Origin: Ulota crispa | Taxonomy: Eukaryota > Streptophyta > Bryopsida > Orthotrichales > Orthotrichaceae | NCBI GenBank assembly: GCA_963920765.1 | Contig: OY987243.1 | Location: forward strand, 13,020,001-13,084,000 | Reading direction: 5' to 3' | DNA length: 64,000 bases | Shown here: in pieces, positions 45,001 to 58,379 of the stretch | Layout of the letters: every line of letters starts with the position of its first letter | Numbering within the stretch: the first letter of the stretch is position 1 | Translations under genes and position numbers: made by a program | Notes under the pieces: generated by a model | What the model was told of the DNA's origin: nothing | Database searches by the model: none | The model's input: the letters and a program-made list of their open reading frames with translations, nothing else

Positions 45001-46639
45001 ATTGTCATTTTTAAATATTTGATTCAAAAAACAAATTTCTTTTCTTCTACATGTCGTACCATAGGACCTTGTATTAGACTTATGCAAGGAGCCATGGTGA
45101 AATTTTATGAGGTTTGACCATACGGATTGAGAGATGTAATAATTTGAAGTTAGTGTAAAAAGTTTTTTTGATGTTTGCCCAAAATTTTCAAGTCCTTTTC
45201 ATCGCATATTGTGAACATTTTTTGCTCTAATGTAGTGTGCTCAAATTCTGCCCACGCATTAAAACTGCTCACCTCCCCAAATGTACTCTACAAGCACATG
45301 TTGTTATTCATAACTTTTCAACAATGTACAGGTGACGTACATTTTGGGAGGTGGGCGGTTATAGAGCCCTATGGCCTTTCCACTTCAAAATTTCATAACT
45401 AATTCTACAAAGCTCCAAAAAATATGAAAAAACTTGGATAGATGTCAATTCCTCTTGTCTATTAAGGGAAATTTACTGGAAAACATTCCAAGAAGTTTCA
45501 CCTCCCCAAAATTCAGTTTCAACCCTTAGATGGATGGTTTACAAGCACACTACCTTATGGATGCTAGGGAGATTTTGTTCAACATGCTCTAAATCAAGTT
45601 AGGCATGTCTCCACAAGTTTTCATGTCCAATAAAGACTTGAAACATTCCCTACATGGGCCTCAATTGCATAAGTGTGCTTGAAATTTACACTATACTAAG
45701 GTCTTTTGCAAACCAAATTTTGAGCGGTTGTTTTGGAAAAATAAAATCCAATAGTGGATTGGAAGGTTTCATCTTTATTAACAACCACAAAAAAAGTTAT
45801 AAAAAAAAACCAAATTTGTAGTAGCTATTGCATTTCAAAAAATACTATACTTATCTAATACAATAATGTATTTATCTAGTACAATATTCCTTTGGACATA
45901 CTACAATGAAAGGCCATGCCTTCATTGGTTGCTAGTGGGAGAAGTTAATAAAAAATGGCATGCTTGGCATACCTTTTGAACAAAAAAAAACCCACAAAAC
46001 ACTAATAACTTTTTGAAAAAATTTAAGAAAAATATATATTCTTAAGTAGCCCTTGCAAAATTCTATTTCAAGAGAAACATCCAATAAAATTGATCAAATA
46101 TCCCAATAATATAAGTTTGCCCAAAATCTGTTTTTTCTCCTATAGGTTAAATAAAGCATCTTAATCAACATAATAGTGTTGATTCAAGTGTAAAATATGT
46201 TTTCCTAGTTATCTCCTTTAGCAACTCTATAAAATATTATCGTTGTAGGCTAGTGCAGGTTGAGGTATCATTATATCACAAAATGATGTTCGTTTCACTG
46301 ATGTTTTAAGTGGGTACAAAACATATTTAGCGATACTGACAAGGTATTATTTGCACACATTGAATGTAGGGTACTCTGAGTAACGTCATCACAATCAACT
46401 CTATTCTTATTTCTTTTATTTTATTTACTTAATGAAAACAACTAGGTGTCATGTTAAACTAATTGGACTCTTTGCGTAATTTTAGACTATTCATCCAAAA
46501 TTGAACATGTACGTTCTTGGAGATTAGAACATATATTCATAATTTGCATAATAATTCACTTAATTATGTTCAACTAATTATGGACTACCAAGACAATTGC
46601 ATTAACTACTTTTTGACTGTAAAGGCAAATCAAGACTGT
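42038..46639. other. Long stretch without a recognisable gene
   Basis: It is mostly AT-rich. Frames at 42,246-42,709 (70-84 codons, two frames, basic C-terminus) might be a decayed coding relic but match no family I can name. Pieces around 43,285-43,320 and 43,900 resemble the TTCACACTACGTCCCA repeat ends. Bases 43,910-44,300 are GC-richer and unrecognised. An orphan TTAA-element left end (TTAA-TCCTTAAAGGACTAGG) lies at 44,960 with no right end found. Confidence 0.45.
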
Positions 46640-47588
46640 ACAGTACCCTCGAATAAACTTTGTCGCCTTGTGTTTCCACTCATACGTCATGTCATGTTTT
46701 GGAACTGAGGTCAATTGGGCTTCTTTGATCCTGCATTTTTTACATCTTGCTCCTAACCCTAATCAAGCATATCAAAATTCAATCTCAAAAAACTAAAATT
46801 CAAATTGTGACAAATTGTTTTGTGTCACAAATCATGATTTTACATGAATTTACAAGAAAACTGATTGAAAAACATTGATGACAAATTTTGGGGATTTGAT
46901 TGCATGGATGTATAGGTAACATCCATACGCACATCCATACTGACATCCATATGCACATCTTCCATGCCAAAAAAAACTCCTTAAGTAAACAAAATTTGAT
47001 CTTCATAAGGTTTAGTGTGACATGATATGTCCAAATCTTGTAAAACAGATATTTTTAATTTTTAGTTAGCTTTTCACCAAATGAACACAACAACTTGTTC
47101 AAAGTTACAAACTTAGTTATAGTGTAGGAGTAAAATAGCAAATTTTCATTATCACAAGAAAATATCTATTTTACAAGATTTGGACATATCACAAGTCACA
47201 CTAAACCTTATGAAGATCAAATTTTGTTTACTTAAGGAGTTTTTTTTAGCATGGAAGATGTGCATATGGATGTCAGTATGGATGTGCGTATGGATGTTAC
47301 CTATACATCCATGCAATCAAATCCCCAAAATTTGTCATCAATTTTTTTCAATTGGTTTTCTTGTAAATCCATGTAAAATCATGATTTGTGACACAAAACA
47401 ACTTGTCAAAATTTGGATTTTAGTTTTTTGAGATTGAATTTTGGTATGCTTGGTTAGGATTAGGGGCAAGAATGAGATGTAAAAAATGCAAGATCAAAGA
47501 AGCCCAATTGACCTCAATTCCAAAACATGACATGCCATGGCCTCGGAGTGGAAAAACACAAGGCCACAAAGTTTATTCGAGGGCACTG
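46640..47588. mobile_element. Long-hairpin pogo-like element, 949 bp
   Basis: The ends are CAGTACCCTCGAATAAACTT and the inverse AAGTTTATTCGAGGGCACTG. TA lies on both outsides (46,638-46,639, 47,589-47,590). Arms of about 420 bp pair almost throughout (GCATGGATGTATAGGTAACA with its inverse, CCAAATCTTGTAAAA and so on), leaving about 100 bp of loop. Frames on both strands (46,800-47,006 and 47,180-47,431) translate to nearly the same peptide because the arms are inverse copies. No transposase is seen. Confidence 0.85.
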
Positions 47589-48137
47589 TATAGTACCCAA
47601 AAAAAAGAGTACATAAGTCCCTCTCATGGCATTCAAAAAAGTTGGTATAACAAAGAACTTAATTGGAGTTTTATCCTTAGGTTTTTTGTATGTGATCCTT
47701 GTGCAATCATAATCAAGCATACCAAATTTCAGTCATTGAAAACCATAATCCTATTTTTGGTAAAAAAAATTGTGTCAAATATCATGGTTTTACAAGAAAG
47801 TTGATTAAAAAACATTGGTGATGAATGTTTGAGATTTGAATGCATGGATATGTAGGAGGCATCCATTGGCACATCTTCCTTTCAAACTAACATTTTCAAA
47901 AAGTTTCAAGAGTCCCTCTATAGAGAATTTAATGTTAAGATGATCATGACCAAACTTAGTAAAATATATATTTCTTTATGGAAATTAGTTTTTGTCATTT
48001 GACTCATACATTGTGATTACATATGTACCTTTAAACATGATGATATGTTTATTTCATCAAAAAATAATTTATCTATAGTACAAACTTCTTTGAATCCCAT
48101 AAAAGGGATTTATGTACTATTTCTTTAGGGTACTGTA
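47589..48137 (+). repeat. Single-arm copy of the long-hairpin family
   Basis: This shares one arm with its neighbours (CAATCATAATCAAGCATACC, CATGGTTTTACAAGAAAGTTG, GAATGCATGGATATGTAGG) but no inverse partner and no clean CAG ends. It is a broken or recombined copy between two complete hairpins. Confidence 0.6.
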
Positions 48138-49003
48138 TATTACTAGGCAAGCATGAAATGTCCAGTGTTGTTGGAGTTCAAAGAACTTTGCATAATACAT
48201 AGCAAAATTGGGATTTTGTTGTTTGAATCATAGAGATTGATTCTTATGCAATCCTTACCAAGCATACCAAATTTTGATTCCAAAAAACCAAAATCTTATT
48301 TTTAGTGAATTATTTTGTATGGAATTCACGATTTTACATGAAAATTGATTGAACAAAATTGGTGAGAATTTTTTTAAATTTGATTGCATAGATGTGTAGG
48401 CATCAATACACACATCCTTCCTTCTAACAAGTATTTCCAAAAAATGCTCCTACATTTTTTTTATAATGATTTCAATGTTGAGATGAACATGTTCAAATTT
48501 TGTAAAGTAAATGTTTCTTTGTGATAATCAGATTTTGTTACTTGACTCATATACTATGACTAAATTTGTACCTTTGAAAATGAAAATATGTTTACTTAGC
48601 CAAAAGCTAGTTTAAAAACCAAAATATATATTTTACAAATCTTGGTCCTACCACACTCACATTGAACTCTTTGTCAATCATAATTTTGTTACTTAGAGGT
48701 ATTTGTTTTAACATGAAAAAAGTGCATATAGATGTTCCCTACATATACACGTAATTGAATCTCAAAAAATCATCACCAATTTTTCTCAATCAAATTTCAT
48801 GTACAATCATGAATTTAACACAAAATAATTCACTAAAAATAAGGTTTTGATTTTTTGGAATCAAAATTTGGTATGCTTGGTAGGGATTGCATAAGAATCA
48901 ATCTCTATGATGCAAATCAACAAAATCCCAATTTTGCTATGTATCATGCAAAGTTCTTTGAACTCCAGCAAAACACCGGACAATTCATGCTTGCCTGGTA
49001 CTG
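48138..49003. mobile_element. Long-hairpin pogo-like element, 866 bp
   Basis: The right end read inward is CAGTACCAGGCAAGCATGAA. The left end is its diverged copy TATTACTAGGCAAGCATGAA, with TA outside both (48,136-48,137, 49,004-49,005). Arms of about 370 bp pair (GGAGTTCAAAGAACTTTGCA and inverse). The interior is homologous to the hairpin at 46,640, so they are one family with different terminal segments. Confidence 0.8.
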
Positions 49004-49005
49004 TA

Positions 49006-51826
49006 CATGGCCCTAGGGGATTGAGGGACTTTGTTATACAACCCCTATAATCAAATTCGCCAAATTCGATTGGATCCATTAGCAAAGAGTCTATTAATGC
49101 AGTTTATATGGACTAAAGCTAAGCAAAAACTTCCAATTCTCTACACCGTACACCGTCTTATTATTTCTAGATTTGGACTCTCTAAACTTAATAAAAAATG
49201 ACATCCACATATGAAAGTCTAAAAGGAGAAGATATTTCTTCTAAAATATACCTCAAATTTCTAATATCACATGAGTTCAACATGTGACATTCTTACTCCT
49301 CAAACTATTTAATCAATCAATTGTTGGAACAAAAATCCAATGACTTCTTCATATCCCTAATTTTTTCATATCCATAATTTTATTTGACCTAAAATGTACG
49401 CTCAAGAAGCCTGAGGACATTATTTACTATGACATTAATGATGTTATGTACTGTACATATATGATTGGAAAATTTTCATAGATCAAGTTTCAAATTTACG
49501 TGGTAAGAGTTTTCTTGTGTTTTCAACATAGCATCCATTTTTTAATATCAACATTACCCACCATAGTTCTCTTCCAAGAGGAGGAAAAGAATATTCTCTT
49601 CAACATCTAAATAGTCCATTAAATTTATACTATCTATGAGATTTTCTAGAAGCCAAAAGTCTTCATGTTTGCATCAATATTGGAATTTGAATCAAACTAC
49701 ATAATTGTTGGCACTTTCAAAATTCAAAATTATTCAAAGGATTTGTGGCTTGTGCGGGTGAGGTTTTTATCTATTATAAACAAAAACACCTTACTAAACA
49801 CAATCCTATTACAATGTTTTTAATTTAGATGGAGAACGTGATTAGATGTTTTGGGGAAATAGTTGTTGGACATGTTAGCTTCCTATCGTGATGTGCACAA
49901 AACAAGTGTAGCTCTTTGAGATTGACAAAGTCACTTTGTACACCACTTTCTTGCAATTTAGGCCCTTGCATGCATACAAAGCTCTTTCATTACTTGTACA
50001 AAAACATTCAAAAATTAGTGGACCCTTGTACACACCGTTCCAGTGTAGGGCCATTGCTAAAGGGGGTCCTTGCAAAAAAATTAACATGACGTTCCTCATA
50101 ATCACCTTCTTCATGCTTCTTCTCCATTCAGTTACAATGAGCTTACTTGTTATATGCCTACCTACACGCTTTGCATTTTTCTTTAGGCATTCACTCCTAA
50201 TCCCGTGTATACCCCATCCCTAAGGATGACCATAACCGCCACATAACCATAGAAATAAGAGTAACTGCCACATAACCGTCATTTAATCTTCTTGGAGCAA
50301 CACCCAACTAATAGAGATTTTATTCTATTATAGACACCCAACTACCCAATTAATGAAACCAAGCCTATTATTAGTATAGATACAATGAGTTTTTCACATT
50401 GTGCAATTATAGCCCTTTATTGCTACAACAAACAATTTGTGCTAACTGGAGATTTTGAACATTACATGCAAATCTTTGTATTCAAACTACACTACATCCA
50501 TTCACATGTGTTACACACACCCAACGTTTATAAAATAAAATCTAAGACACTTCAATCATAATTTTAGGAGTATGGGTTTCACTAAGTCCCCTTCAACTAT
50601 TGGAGGATTTGTATTTTACTTTTTAGTACAAAACCTCCTTAATTTAGGGATCCAAGAATTAATATAATACCGGTGTGCTCAGATTAATTACACCAAGGAA
50701 TATGCGAAGAAGCAAAAATATATGACTGACCACTTAGGGTTAAGTATTAGGCCTTAACCTTGAATTTTCTCACCAAATGTGTGCTCACATGGTCTCCTCA
50801 TGTCCTATACTAACAGATCTGACCACACTCAAATTTATTCGTCATGAACTACAAATAATTACTCCCATTTATCTCATTGGATGAACGAAACATGATTCAT
50901 GATGTGTCAATACAGAAATAAATGTTACAAATACAATTAAATACGTTCCCCCATAAAAGCACACCCATCATCCCCATATAGGTGGCTGAACTCTTGTGAA
51001 CCATAGTAATAATATGACCATCTTTACTCCCATGGCAAGAAAAAATCAAAAACCCAAACATGATTGCTCAGGGGGATCATTAAAACCAAGATGGTTTTTG
51101 AAAAAAATGATTGGTTTTTTATTGGATTGTTTAATTTCAACCTGTGTTCTTGCAAGTTCAACCGGTTGATGATTCACTAAATGTTGGTTCTCTTTATACA
51201 TTGGATGTCCATAATAACTTATAGTTGTCCTAACTTTTGTAACCCATACTAATATGACCATCTTTACTCTCATGGCAAGTAAAATTTTAAAACTGAAACA
51301 TGACTGCTGCGCAAGAGACCCATTGAATCCTAGATGGGACTAGCAGCATTTAGGGGAAAATTCTAACTTCTTAGGCAAAAATCTAATATATCCTATTCTC
51401 AGCGGGGGGTTTTTTTTTATTGGATTGCACCAAGCATTTCTCTATATGTATAGAATAATATACAATAACTAGTTTTGTTTGAAAAATCTGATTGGTTGTT
51501 TAGCCAAATGTTTTAATTTAAAATTAGTTTTTTACAATTTCAACCGACTTACACTACACTAAATGCCGGTTCCCTACGTACATTGGATGTCCATCATTCC
51601 ATATAGGTGGCTAAACTCTTGTGACCCTCAATAATACACCTTTACTCCCATGGCAAAAAAAATCAAAAACCCAAAACATGATTGCTCATGAGGCCCCTTG
51701 AAGCCAGGATGGGAGCTTGATTTCAAAAACTGGGACTTATTACTCCGTTGTCATCCCCCCCATCAAGGTAGACAGACCACTTGTGAATAGTGGTTTGATT
51801 ATGACAAGAGAAAATCAACAGCTGAA
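49006..51826. other. Unassigned AT-rich stretch
   Basis: No gene is recognised. A locally repeated block with ACATTGGATGTCCAT, CTCCCATGGCAA and AAAAACCCAAAACATGATTGC occurs around 51,020-51,060, 51,200-51,300 and 51,580-51,680, so this part is an old duplicated repeat. The 95-codon frame at 49,936-50,223 has no signature. Confidence 0.45.
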
Positions 51827-52165
51827 GGGACGCTTCACACCACGTCCCACTTCAGACACAAAAGTTGGGACTTGGCTCTTCACACTATGTCTCAAGTCTC
51901 ACATCTTGATTTATTGTATTTTGTTTATATGTCAACATTTTTTTGAAAACTTTGGCGGTAAAGAATATGGGACCTCACTCAAGATTTGGGTCAGTCATTT
52001 TTGTAAAACCCAACGTTCAATTCAAATTCCACCAATATATTGACATGAAACATTCATGACTTTCTTTAATACTCTTTTTTACCTTTAATAACTCAATGAA
52101 GTTGGGATCTTGGTTAACGTGGAACTTGCACAAATGGGACGTGGGGCTTAGTGTGAAACGCCCCT
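51827..52165. mobile_element. GGGGC-TTCACAC-end element, copy 2
   Basis: The left end GGGACGCTTCACACCACGTC pairs with the inverse of GTGTGAAACGCCCC at the right, followed inward by GGGACGTGG in both. It is 339 bp long. The 108-codon frame at 51,717-52,043 runs in from outside and has no signature. Confidence 0.65.
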
Positions 52166-52899
52166 TACATATCCATTGAAGATGACCGTTGATGAGCAAA
52201 ATTATTCCTTGATTCTTTGGACGGGGCACATGCTTGTTGTGGTGAGCCATTAACGGAATTTACTTCGCTTTTGTGGTACAAATGGCACCTGATCTTGTGA
52301 ATGCTTTTACGTGTTCATGTCTGGGAGTTTAAAACCATCTCAGTCAAGGTGGTTAGCCCATGGGTGAGAACGACCGGGTGACTGAAAAGACCGATCTCTA
52401 GGTTACTGATAACACCATTGAAAGGTGGCTCATTATGTGGTGCAGGAGAAAGCAAAAACCTACCCGACCGGTCAACATACATACTCATTGACTCCTCCAT
52501 TGGTCACCAGTTTTCCCTTTCAGTTGGTTCTAGAAAGCCCAAATGGTTGACGACTCGGAATTCCTGTAAAATCATTCATACTTGTGTATGTATGTATGTA
52601 TTTGCATATGTATTTTGTGGGGCTTGTACACAGGCATGCATTTTGCGCAAGTTGGATGTATGTGGCTACAGTATTAGCGGTGACAAACTTTAGCGGTGAC
52701 AAACTTTGGAGTTTTTATCCAATAACTCTACATAACTTCACCTCATAACTTGATAACCTTTGCAAGTTATAAAGTTAGATAACTCAATCAAATACCTCAG
52801 AAGATGTCTTATAATTCAAACAAGTTATGTCTCCTTTTTACAAAAAGCTATCAAGTGATTGAGCAAGGTGACCTAATTCAACAACTGCTAGTCAACAAG
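52166..52899. other. Unassigned stretch with small tandem repeats
   Basis: It contains GTATGTATGTATGTAT (about 52,586) and a perfect 16 bp tandem TTAGCGGTGACAAACT at 52,674-52,705. The 91-codon plus frame at 52,418-52,693 covers these repeats, has Cys-rich low-complexity sequence and no family match. Confidence 0.5.
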
Positions 52900-53079
52900 T
52901 GCGTAGGGAAGTGCCTCCTTAGCTTGGTTAATGAGCATGTTGTGCTATGACTGGTAGGGCATGATTGAGTGTGGGTTGGGAAGCAAGATGATGCAATAGG
53001 AAAAAGGAGGAGTTGTGGCCAGAGTTATGCATAGCAATTATTGAGTGGTTTGTGAAACTTTGTGAGGGATGAGGGTGAT

Positions 53080-53800
53080 TGCAAGAATGGCATGTACTAC
53101 ATTCTGTCCCCCTCACCTTCTGCGGCTTGTTTTTGCTTGTAACTTTTGCAAAAGAAGTCATATTGACTTGTCCTTTTAGAGCAACGTGAACATGCAAGTT
53201 ATTGATGTTCATTGATTTTTTGGTGTTTTTTAAAATTATTTTGCTATTTTTAAGCAGCCCCCAAACAGGTGTCTATCTTGGCCATTTTGGGGGTTTTTAG
53301 TACTATTTTGGGTCCAAAAAAGCTTTTCTAGAGCTATAAATCAGAGATGTTGTTTATGGAGCATGCTTACATGCATTTCTAGAAGGGTTTTGCAAAATTA
53401 AAAATTCAATGGCATCTACATTGTCTCAAAGTGGGCATCCTATCTCCTTCATTGGCGAAATTTAAAGAAACTCCTAAGCAAAGCAATTGTACCATGTGAA
53501 TGTGTTTAATGGATTCTCAAATGGCCAATTTTTATTTTACTTTTTTGAATTATTTTACTATTTTCTAAAAAGCAAGAAAGAAATTGGCTTTCTGTTGGTG
53601 ATTTTGTTTTGAGCATAACTTTTAGAATAAAAAATTTCTAAGTCTGAATTTTCACGAGAATGCTATTTTAAGTGCTTTACAAATTATCCATATTTTATTT
53701 TATTTTAAAAAAATGATTCCAAAAGCTCATAGTACTTCAGAGTACTACATAGTACTAAAGGTGTTTGAGACAAAACTAGCAAGTCATTCTTGCAACTACC
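53080..53800 (+). repeat. Dispersed repeat copy (empty site)
   Basis: This is the inverse homologue of 19,820-20,835 and lacks the 420 bp fold-back element. At the equivalent place it reads TACTATGAGCTTTTGGAATC (minus strand), with the 9 bp target present once. Similarity may extend left to 53,080 (CATTCTGTCCCCCTCACC against TTTTCTGTCCTCTTCACC in the other copy). Confidence 0.7.
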
Positions 53801-56800
53801 CATGACAACTATGTGGGTTGGTCTACAAACAACTACTAAATAACTATCCAAAAATGAGAGGTTTGACACCTACTATTGTGGGGAAGGGGGCTTCTATACT
53901 TGAGAGGCACCACTTGTTCTTACAAACTACCTCAAAGTTATAAAAAGTTTTGGAAAAGGGCATAAAGGAAAGAAAGTCCTCCTACTTGTTAGTATAAATG
54001 TGAAGAGCTTAACTCTATTGAGATGGATTCTTTACTTTTGCACTTGGTCAAATGCAAGTTTCATTTTAAAAAAATTATTAAGATAAATACAATTTTTGAG
54101 AGACATTTGGACCACATGGGAGTTCTTGTTGTTTCTAAATTTGAAGATTGCAAATTCTTCCTTGATGCTTTTGTTAGGTAGGCTTTATAAAGAACCAAAG
54201 TGTTCCTTTCCTCAAGGAATCTTTGGATTCCCGTGTAATAACAAGGTCATTCAACCTTGAACTGGATGGACTATGGTGGTAAACACCTTGTCATTACTTA
54301 GGTTTGAACTCTAGATCAAGTCATAAGTGTGCTAAGGTAAAAGCCACCAAGTCATGACCACAAGTGCTCTCTCTAGATTTGATGTTTGATTTGGCCTTTT
54401 TGACTTATAATTCTCATGAAATAGTTATTGAATATTGTTGTTTATGTTTTCTTTCCAAACTTATAAGGCTTAAAGCACAATCATAAGCCCAATTTGTTCA
54501 AATATGCCAATTTTGGTGTTAATACTTGAATTATTCCTATACTATTTGCTACCTCTATGTATATGTATATGTATATATAAATAATATAATGTAGTGAAAA
54601 GAAAAACAATTGTCCCAATGCTCTTACTGAATTTTTATTTTTTGAAATATTTTGATGAAAAACTTGCTTGTTGTCTACAATATCTTAAGCTTTCAACAAG
54701 CTCTTTTCCCAATTCATTGTTTTGATAAGTAGAGTTTTTGATATTGAGAATAAAAGGTTTTGTTCATGATTTCTTGTTACCTTCATTGAATATAATGAAC
54801 AAAACATAAAATACATCAAAGGATGGCTATAATAAATGTCATTAAATTGCGCAAAACTTTTGCAGTTAGCTATTTTGTACCTGGTTTCAAAGATTTGGCA
54901 AAAAGCGTTTACTGTTAAGAATCATAAAGATGAGAATGCTTGTGATATTTGTTTTTCTAATACAAGTTTTGTTGTTTTTTTATTCTAAATGACTGTATTA
55001 AACTATGTTTAAATTGTAGGTAGAGTGATGTAAACATAAAATAAATGCTGAAAATTTCAGTAAACATGAGAAGATGCAAGTGAAACTTTACAATTGTGAA
55101 AGAAAACCTTGGCCTAGTTTGCATCTTTTTTTTGCTTTAAACACCAAATCTAGAATTAATGAACTTTGGTATGTATTGTAGAATTCTAGGATGTTCAATG
55201 CCAATATGTTGCATGAAAATCAAATGATATTATTTTTGAAAGTCATTATTTTTAAACAAACCAAAATATGGCAAATAAATGTACTGTTTAACAATATTGG
55301 CATTTGTAATTTTAGGAAATTAAGTGAAAAGTCAAAGTTAGACCAAAACAAACCCAAAAAAATAATCATCATAAACTATTGGTAATTAGAATAGGTCTAA
55401 GCACACACGCAAACAAAAACTAATCCAAAATGAAACAATTCAAAAAATCCAAAGTCCAATCATAGTTTAAAACAATCTGAGGAAGATGCAATTGTAGAAT
55501 CTTATTTCAAATAATGTTTGTATATGTATCTACGTCTTTGGACTCTACATCCCTATACATTACAGTATAATGGTGGTCTAAGTTCGCTCAATTCATTTTT
55601 TATTTTTTGATACTTTTGGGTTGTGCATATTTGATCTTTTAGTTTTCGATTATTGAGTCATTTAATTTCTTCAAATACTCACTAAGATATCCAAAATTGC
55701 ATTTTTCGAAGAGAGTTTGAAACTTGAAAATCTCCAAAAGAAATTAATAAATGAGGTTCATTACCTCTTTAAAATTTTATATTTTCAAATGATATCAACA
55801 TCATTGTCTGAACATCTATACATGCAAGAATTAAAAATAGATTTGTGACTCTATTCTTGACCAAAATTACACGTATGTATAATGGAGAGCATTGTTTTTT
55901 ACCACCTTGACGCACCTAAACAAAAGGAAGCAAGGTTGTTGCCATCATCATGAAAAATTCTAACTTAAGCTTTGTTTTGGGCTTTACATATCTAATTGAA
56001 CAGCCAATGAAAATAGGATAAATATCAAGGGCGCAATCTTTTTATGAGTGTCGCGGTTGCACTGGGTTGAGAGTTTAAGTCACGGCTAAGAGCTTCACCT
56101 TAACAATGCTGTTGCCGAGTTGGGCAACTTTTTGAGTAAAAATGCTCTTACAACAATTTCAGATTATTATGGACTTTAGAATTAGCTCAATTGACTAAAA
56201 ACATTTCGAAGTGTTCTACAAATCCAAATTCTACACTTGTACTTTTCCCATTTTCTGTAGCTATAAATCTAAAGAAAATGATATATTTTTGGAAAATTTA
56301 GCCTAAATATTTTATATCTACTTTGTTTCTCCCGTCACCTTCTTTGTCCGTGATTGAATGACCAAACCTAGATATAACTTATCTGATGCCAAATCTTCAT
56401 TCTTCCATGTGAAAAGTGCCACGTGGTATTACTTGAATGGGTGGCACCCGTGATATAGAGCCCTAACAAGTCAAGGTTGTAAGGAAGGCCTAGTTTGCTA
56501 TTAACTTGCAAAAAGATAATGTTTTCGTAAGAAGAGGTTGAGGTAGAGAGGTAGAGGAATCAATTTTCTTCTCTTCTAAAATGAAAGTGAAAATCAAAGT
56601 ATAAAATACCTCAATGAGGAAAACGAAGTCAATGAGTTGATAGGAGATTTGAAAGCTTAGTACAATTTGCAAAAGGCGAACTGCTTTGTTAAATTTGTTT
56701 TTCCACATGGGTTATTTTTAAAAGCTTCATTTTTCATAGTGATTTCAAGGCTAGTTACTTGTGGTTTTTGTTGCTTTTTTCATGCAAGAGGAGCTCACGT

Positions 56801-57081
56801 TTGCGCTTTTCTTTGCCTTGCTAGGTGCACAAATCTTTTCTTGGTTTTTCTCATGAGAAAGTGCAACTTTGTGTGGAAAATATGATAACATTCCCCTTGC
56901 AAAAACACCTCATAAAAAATATGTTTCTGGAGAGCTTTAAATCCCCTAATATGGGGTAATTGAGTTACTCACGTTTATTTTTGCATGACAATGAGAGTAG
57001 ACATGGATTGTGCATGATGAATGAATGAGATGCAAGGGAGGAGAGAAGAAGAACGTCAAGAGTAAGAGGCGCTTCAAATTA
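53801..57081. other. Unassigned AT-rich stretch
   Basis: No gene is recognised. About 56,650-56,900 is related to about 61,080-61,320 in the same orientation (TGCAAG/TGCGCAAGAG, CTTGCTAGGTGC/CTTGTTAGGTGC, CTTGCAAAAAC), so both are copies of one dispersed repeat. About 53,940-54,000 resembles about 11,320-11,400. Confidence 0.45.
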
Positions 57082-57321
57082 AGGTAGCGTGTTCTAAATG
57101 GGTGCAGTGCTCCAAAGTGGTGCACTTCTAGGAATGGGTGACATTATTCCTTCAAATATTTATTGTTATCATTGATGAGCTAGGTGGGCTTAGCAAATTA
57201 GGTTAACTTGCTAAACCCACCTAACTCATCAATGACAAAATAGATATTTGAAAGAACAATGGCACCCATATTTAGAAGTGCACTATTTTAAAGCATGGCA
57301 CCTATTTAGAACAGGCTACCT
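57082..57321. mobile_element. AGGTAG-end MITE, copy 3 (240 bp)
   Basis: AGGTAGCGTGTTCTAAATGG pairs with the inverse CCTATTTAGAACAGGCTACCT. TA lies on both sides (57,080-57,081, 57,322-57,323). The middle is a near-perfect palindrome (GAGCTAGGTGGGCTTAGCAA and inverse). The interior differs from the 314-316 bp copies. Confidence 0.75.
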
Positions 57322-57339
57322 TATGTTCTAGGTCCCACT

Positions 57340-57690
57340 CAAACTTGAGAATAATCTAATTGGTGTCAAGTCAAAACTTGAAACTCAACGTGTCACATTG
57401 TGTCCCAAGTCCCTTGTTCCATGCACTTTGCCCTACATGTCACCTTTTTTTGTTTGTTTTTGTTTTTTGAATCCATGGCACCATAGAAGGTGGGACTCCA
57501 CTCAAGGTTTGGATTGACGAAGATTGCTCCCAAATTTTAGCTCCAACCCCACTAATATTTTTGCATAAAAACATTTATGGCTTTCTTTACTACTTCTTTT
57601 TGTCCTCAATAACCCAACAAAGCTGAGATCTTGGGTTGAGGTGAAACTTGCACAGGACAAAACATGGGACGTAGTGAACCGCCCCTCAAT
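57340..57690. mobile_element. GGGGC-TTCACAC-end element, copy 3 (one clear end)
   Basis: The right end GGGACGTAGTGAACCGCCCC matches the family. The left side has GTGTCACATTGTGTCCCAAG, which fits a diverged terminus, but the outer GGGGC block is not intact. Confidence 0.45.
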
Positions 57691-58190
57691 TGAGGATGGA
57701 GCTCAAGAACTCCAAACACAATAGACAAAAACAACCCCCCAAGAGTGGTACCTGGGGGGTCCCCAGGTAGGCATGGGGGGCACTTGCAAACTCTTACTTA
57801 GACCAGTCCAAGCAAGGAAATGGTACATATTATACATACACATTATATACAAATACCATAGCCAATTTTTGGATCCTACCTAGAATTTTTATTTGTTTAT
57901 TTGTTTTTATGATGATGATTATGAACGAGAGCATGGTTCCCTGATGCCCAGTCATCATGGGCTGCCCCCACTCATTGTGGAGGGGGGCTTAGGGGATACT
58001 TATTCAAGCCTCTCAGTGCAGGCCAGGGTCTGCATGGCTCTGACCTGAAAATGATGCCACTAGGGAAAACCAAACTTCATTCATGGCCCCCCTTGTAGAC
58101 TGGGTGGCAAGGGTTTTTTTAAAGGCATTGCAGCAACTGTCTTGAGCAGGTGGAATAAACATAATTCTATCCCCTCATGTACAAAACAAT
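57691..58190. other. Unassigned stretch with short dyads
   Basis: A perfect 9+9 dyad TACCTGGGG-GGT-CCCCAGGTA lies near 57,750. No terminator function is implied. No gene is recognised. Confidence 0.45.
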
Positions 58191-58379
58191 GTTGGGCTAA
58201 ATTTAGCCCAACTTTTACCCGGTTTTTGTATTTTACCCAAAATTTGTTTATTGGGTCTGGACAGTAGGGAAGGAGGCTTTCCATGGAGAGAAGTTGCTAG
58301 GAAGTTTGAAAAGTAAGCTAGTGCTACAGGAAACGAAGTCTAGTAGTGTAGCTATTTGTTGCTTTTGTGTGATCCATTA

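Noticed and set aside
46800-47431. Two nearly identical peptides (FCLLKEFFLAWKMCIW type) on opposite strands
   Set aside because: They are translations of the two inverse arms of one hairpin element; no conserved domain and no other support for a gene.
57748-57772. GC-rich hairpin as a transcription terminator
   Set aside because: Bacterial-type terminators are not meaningful in this plant nuclear context and no gene ends there.
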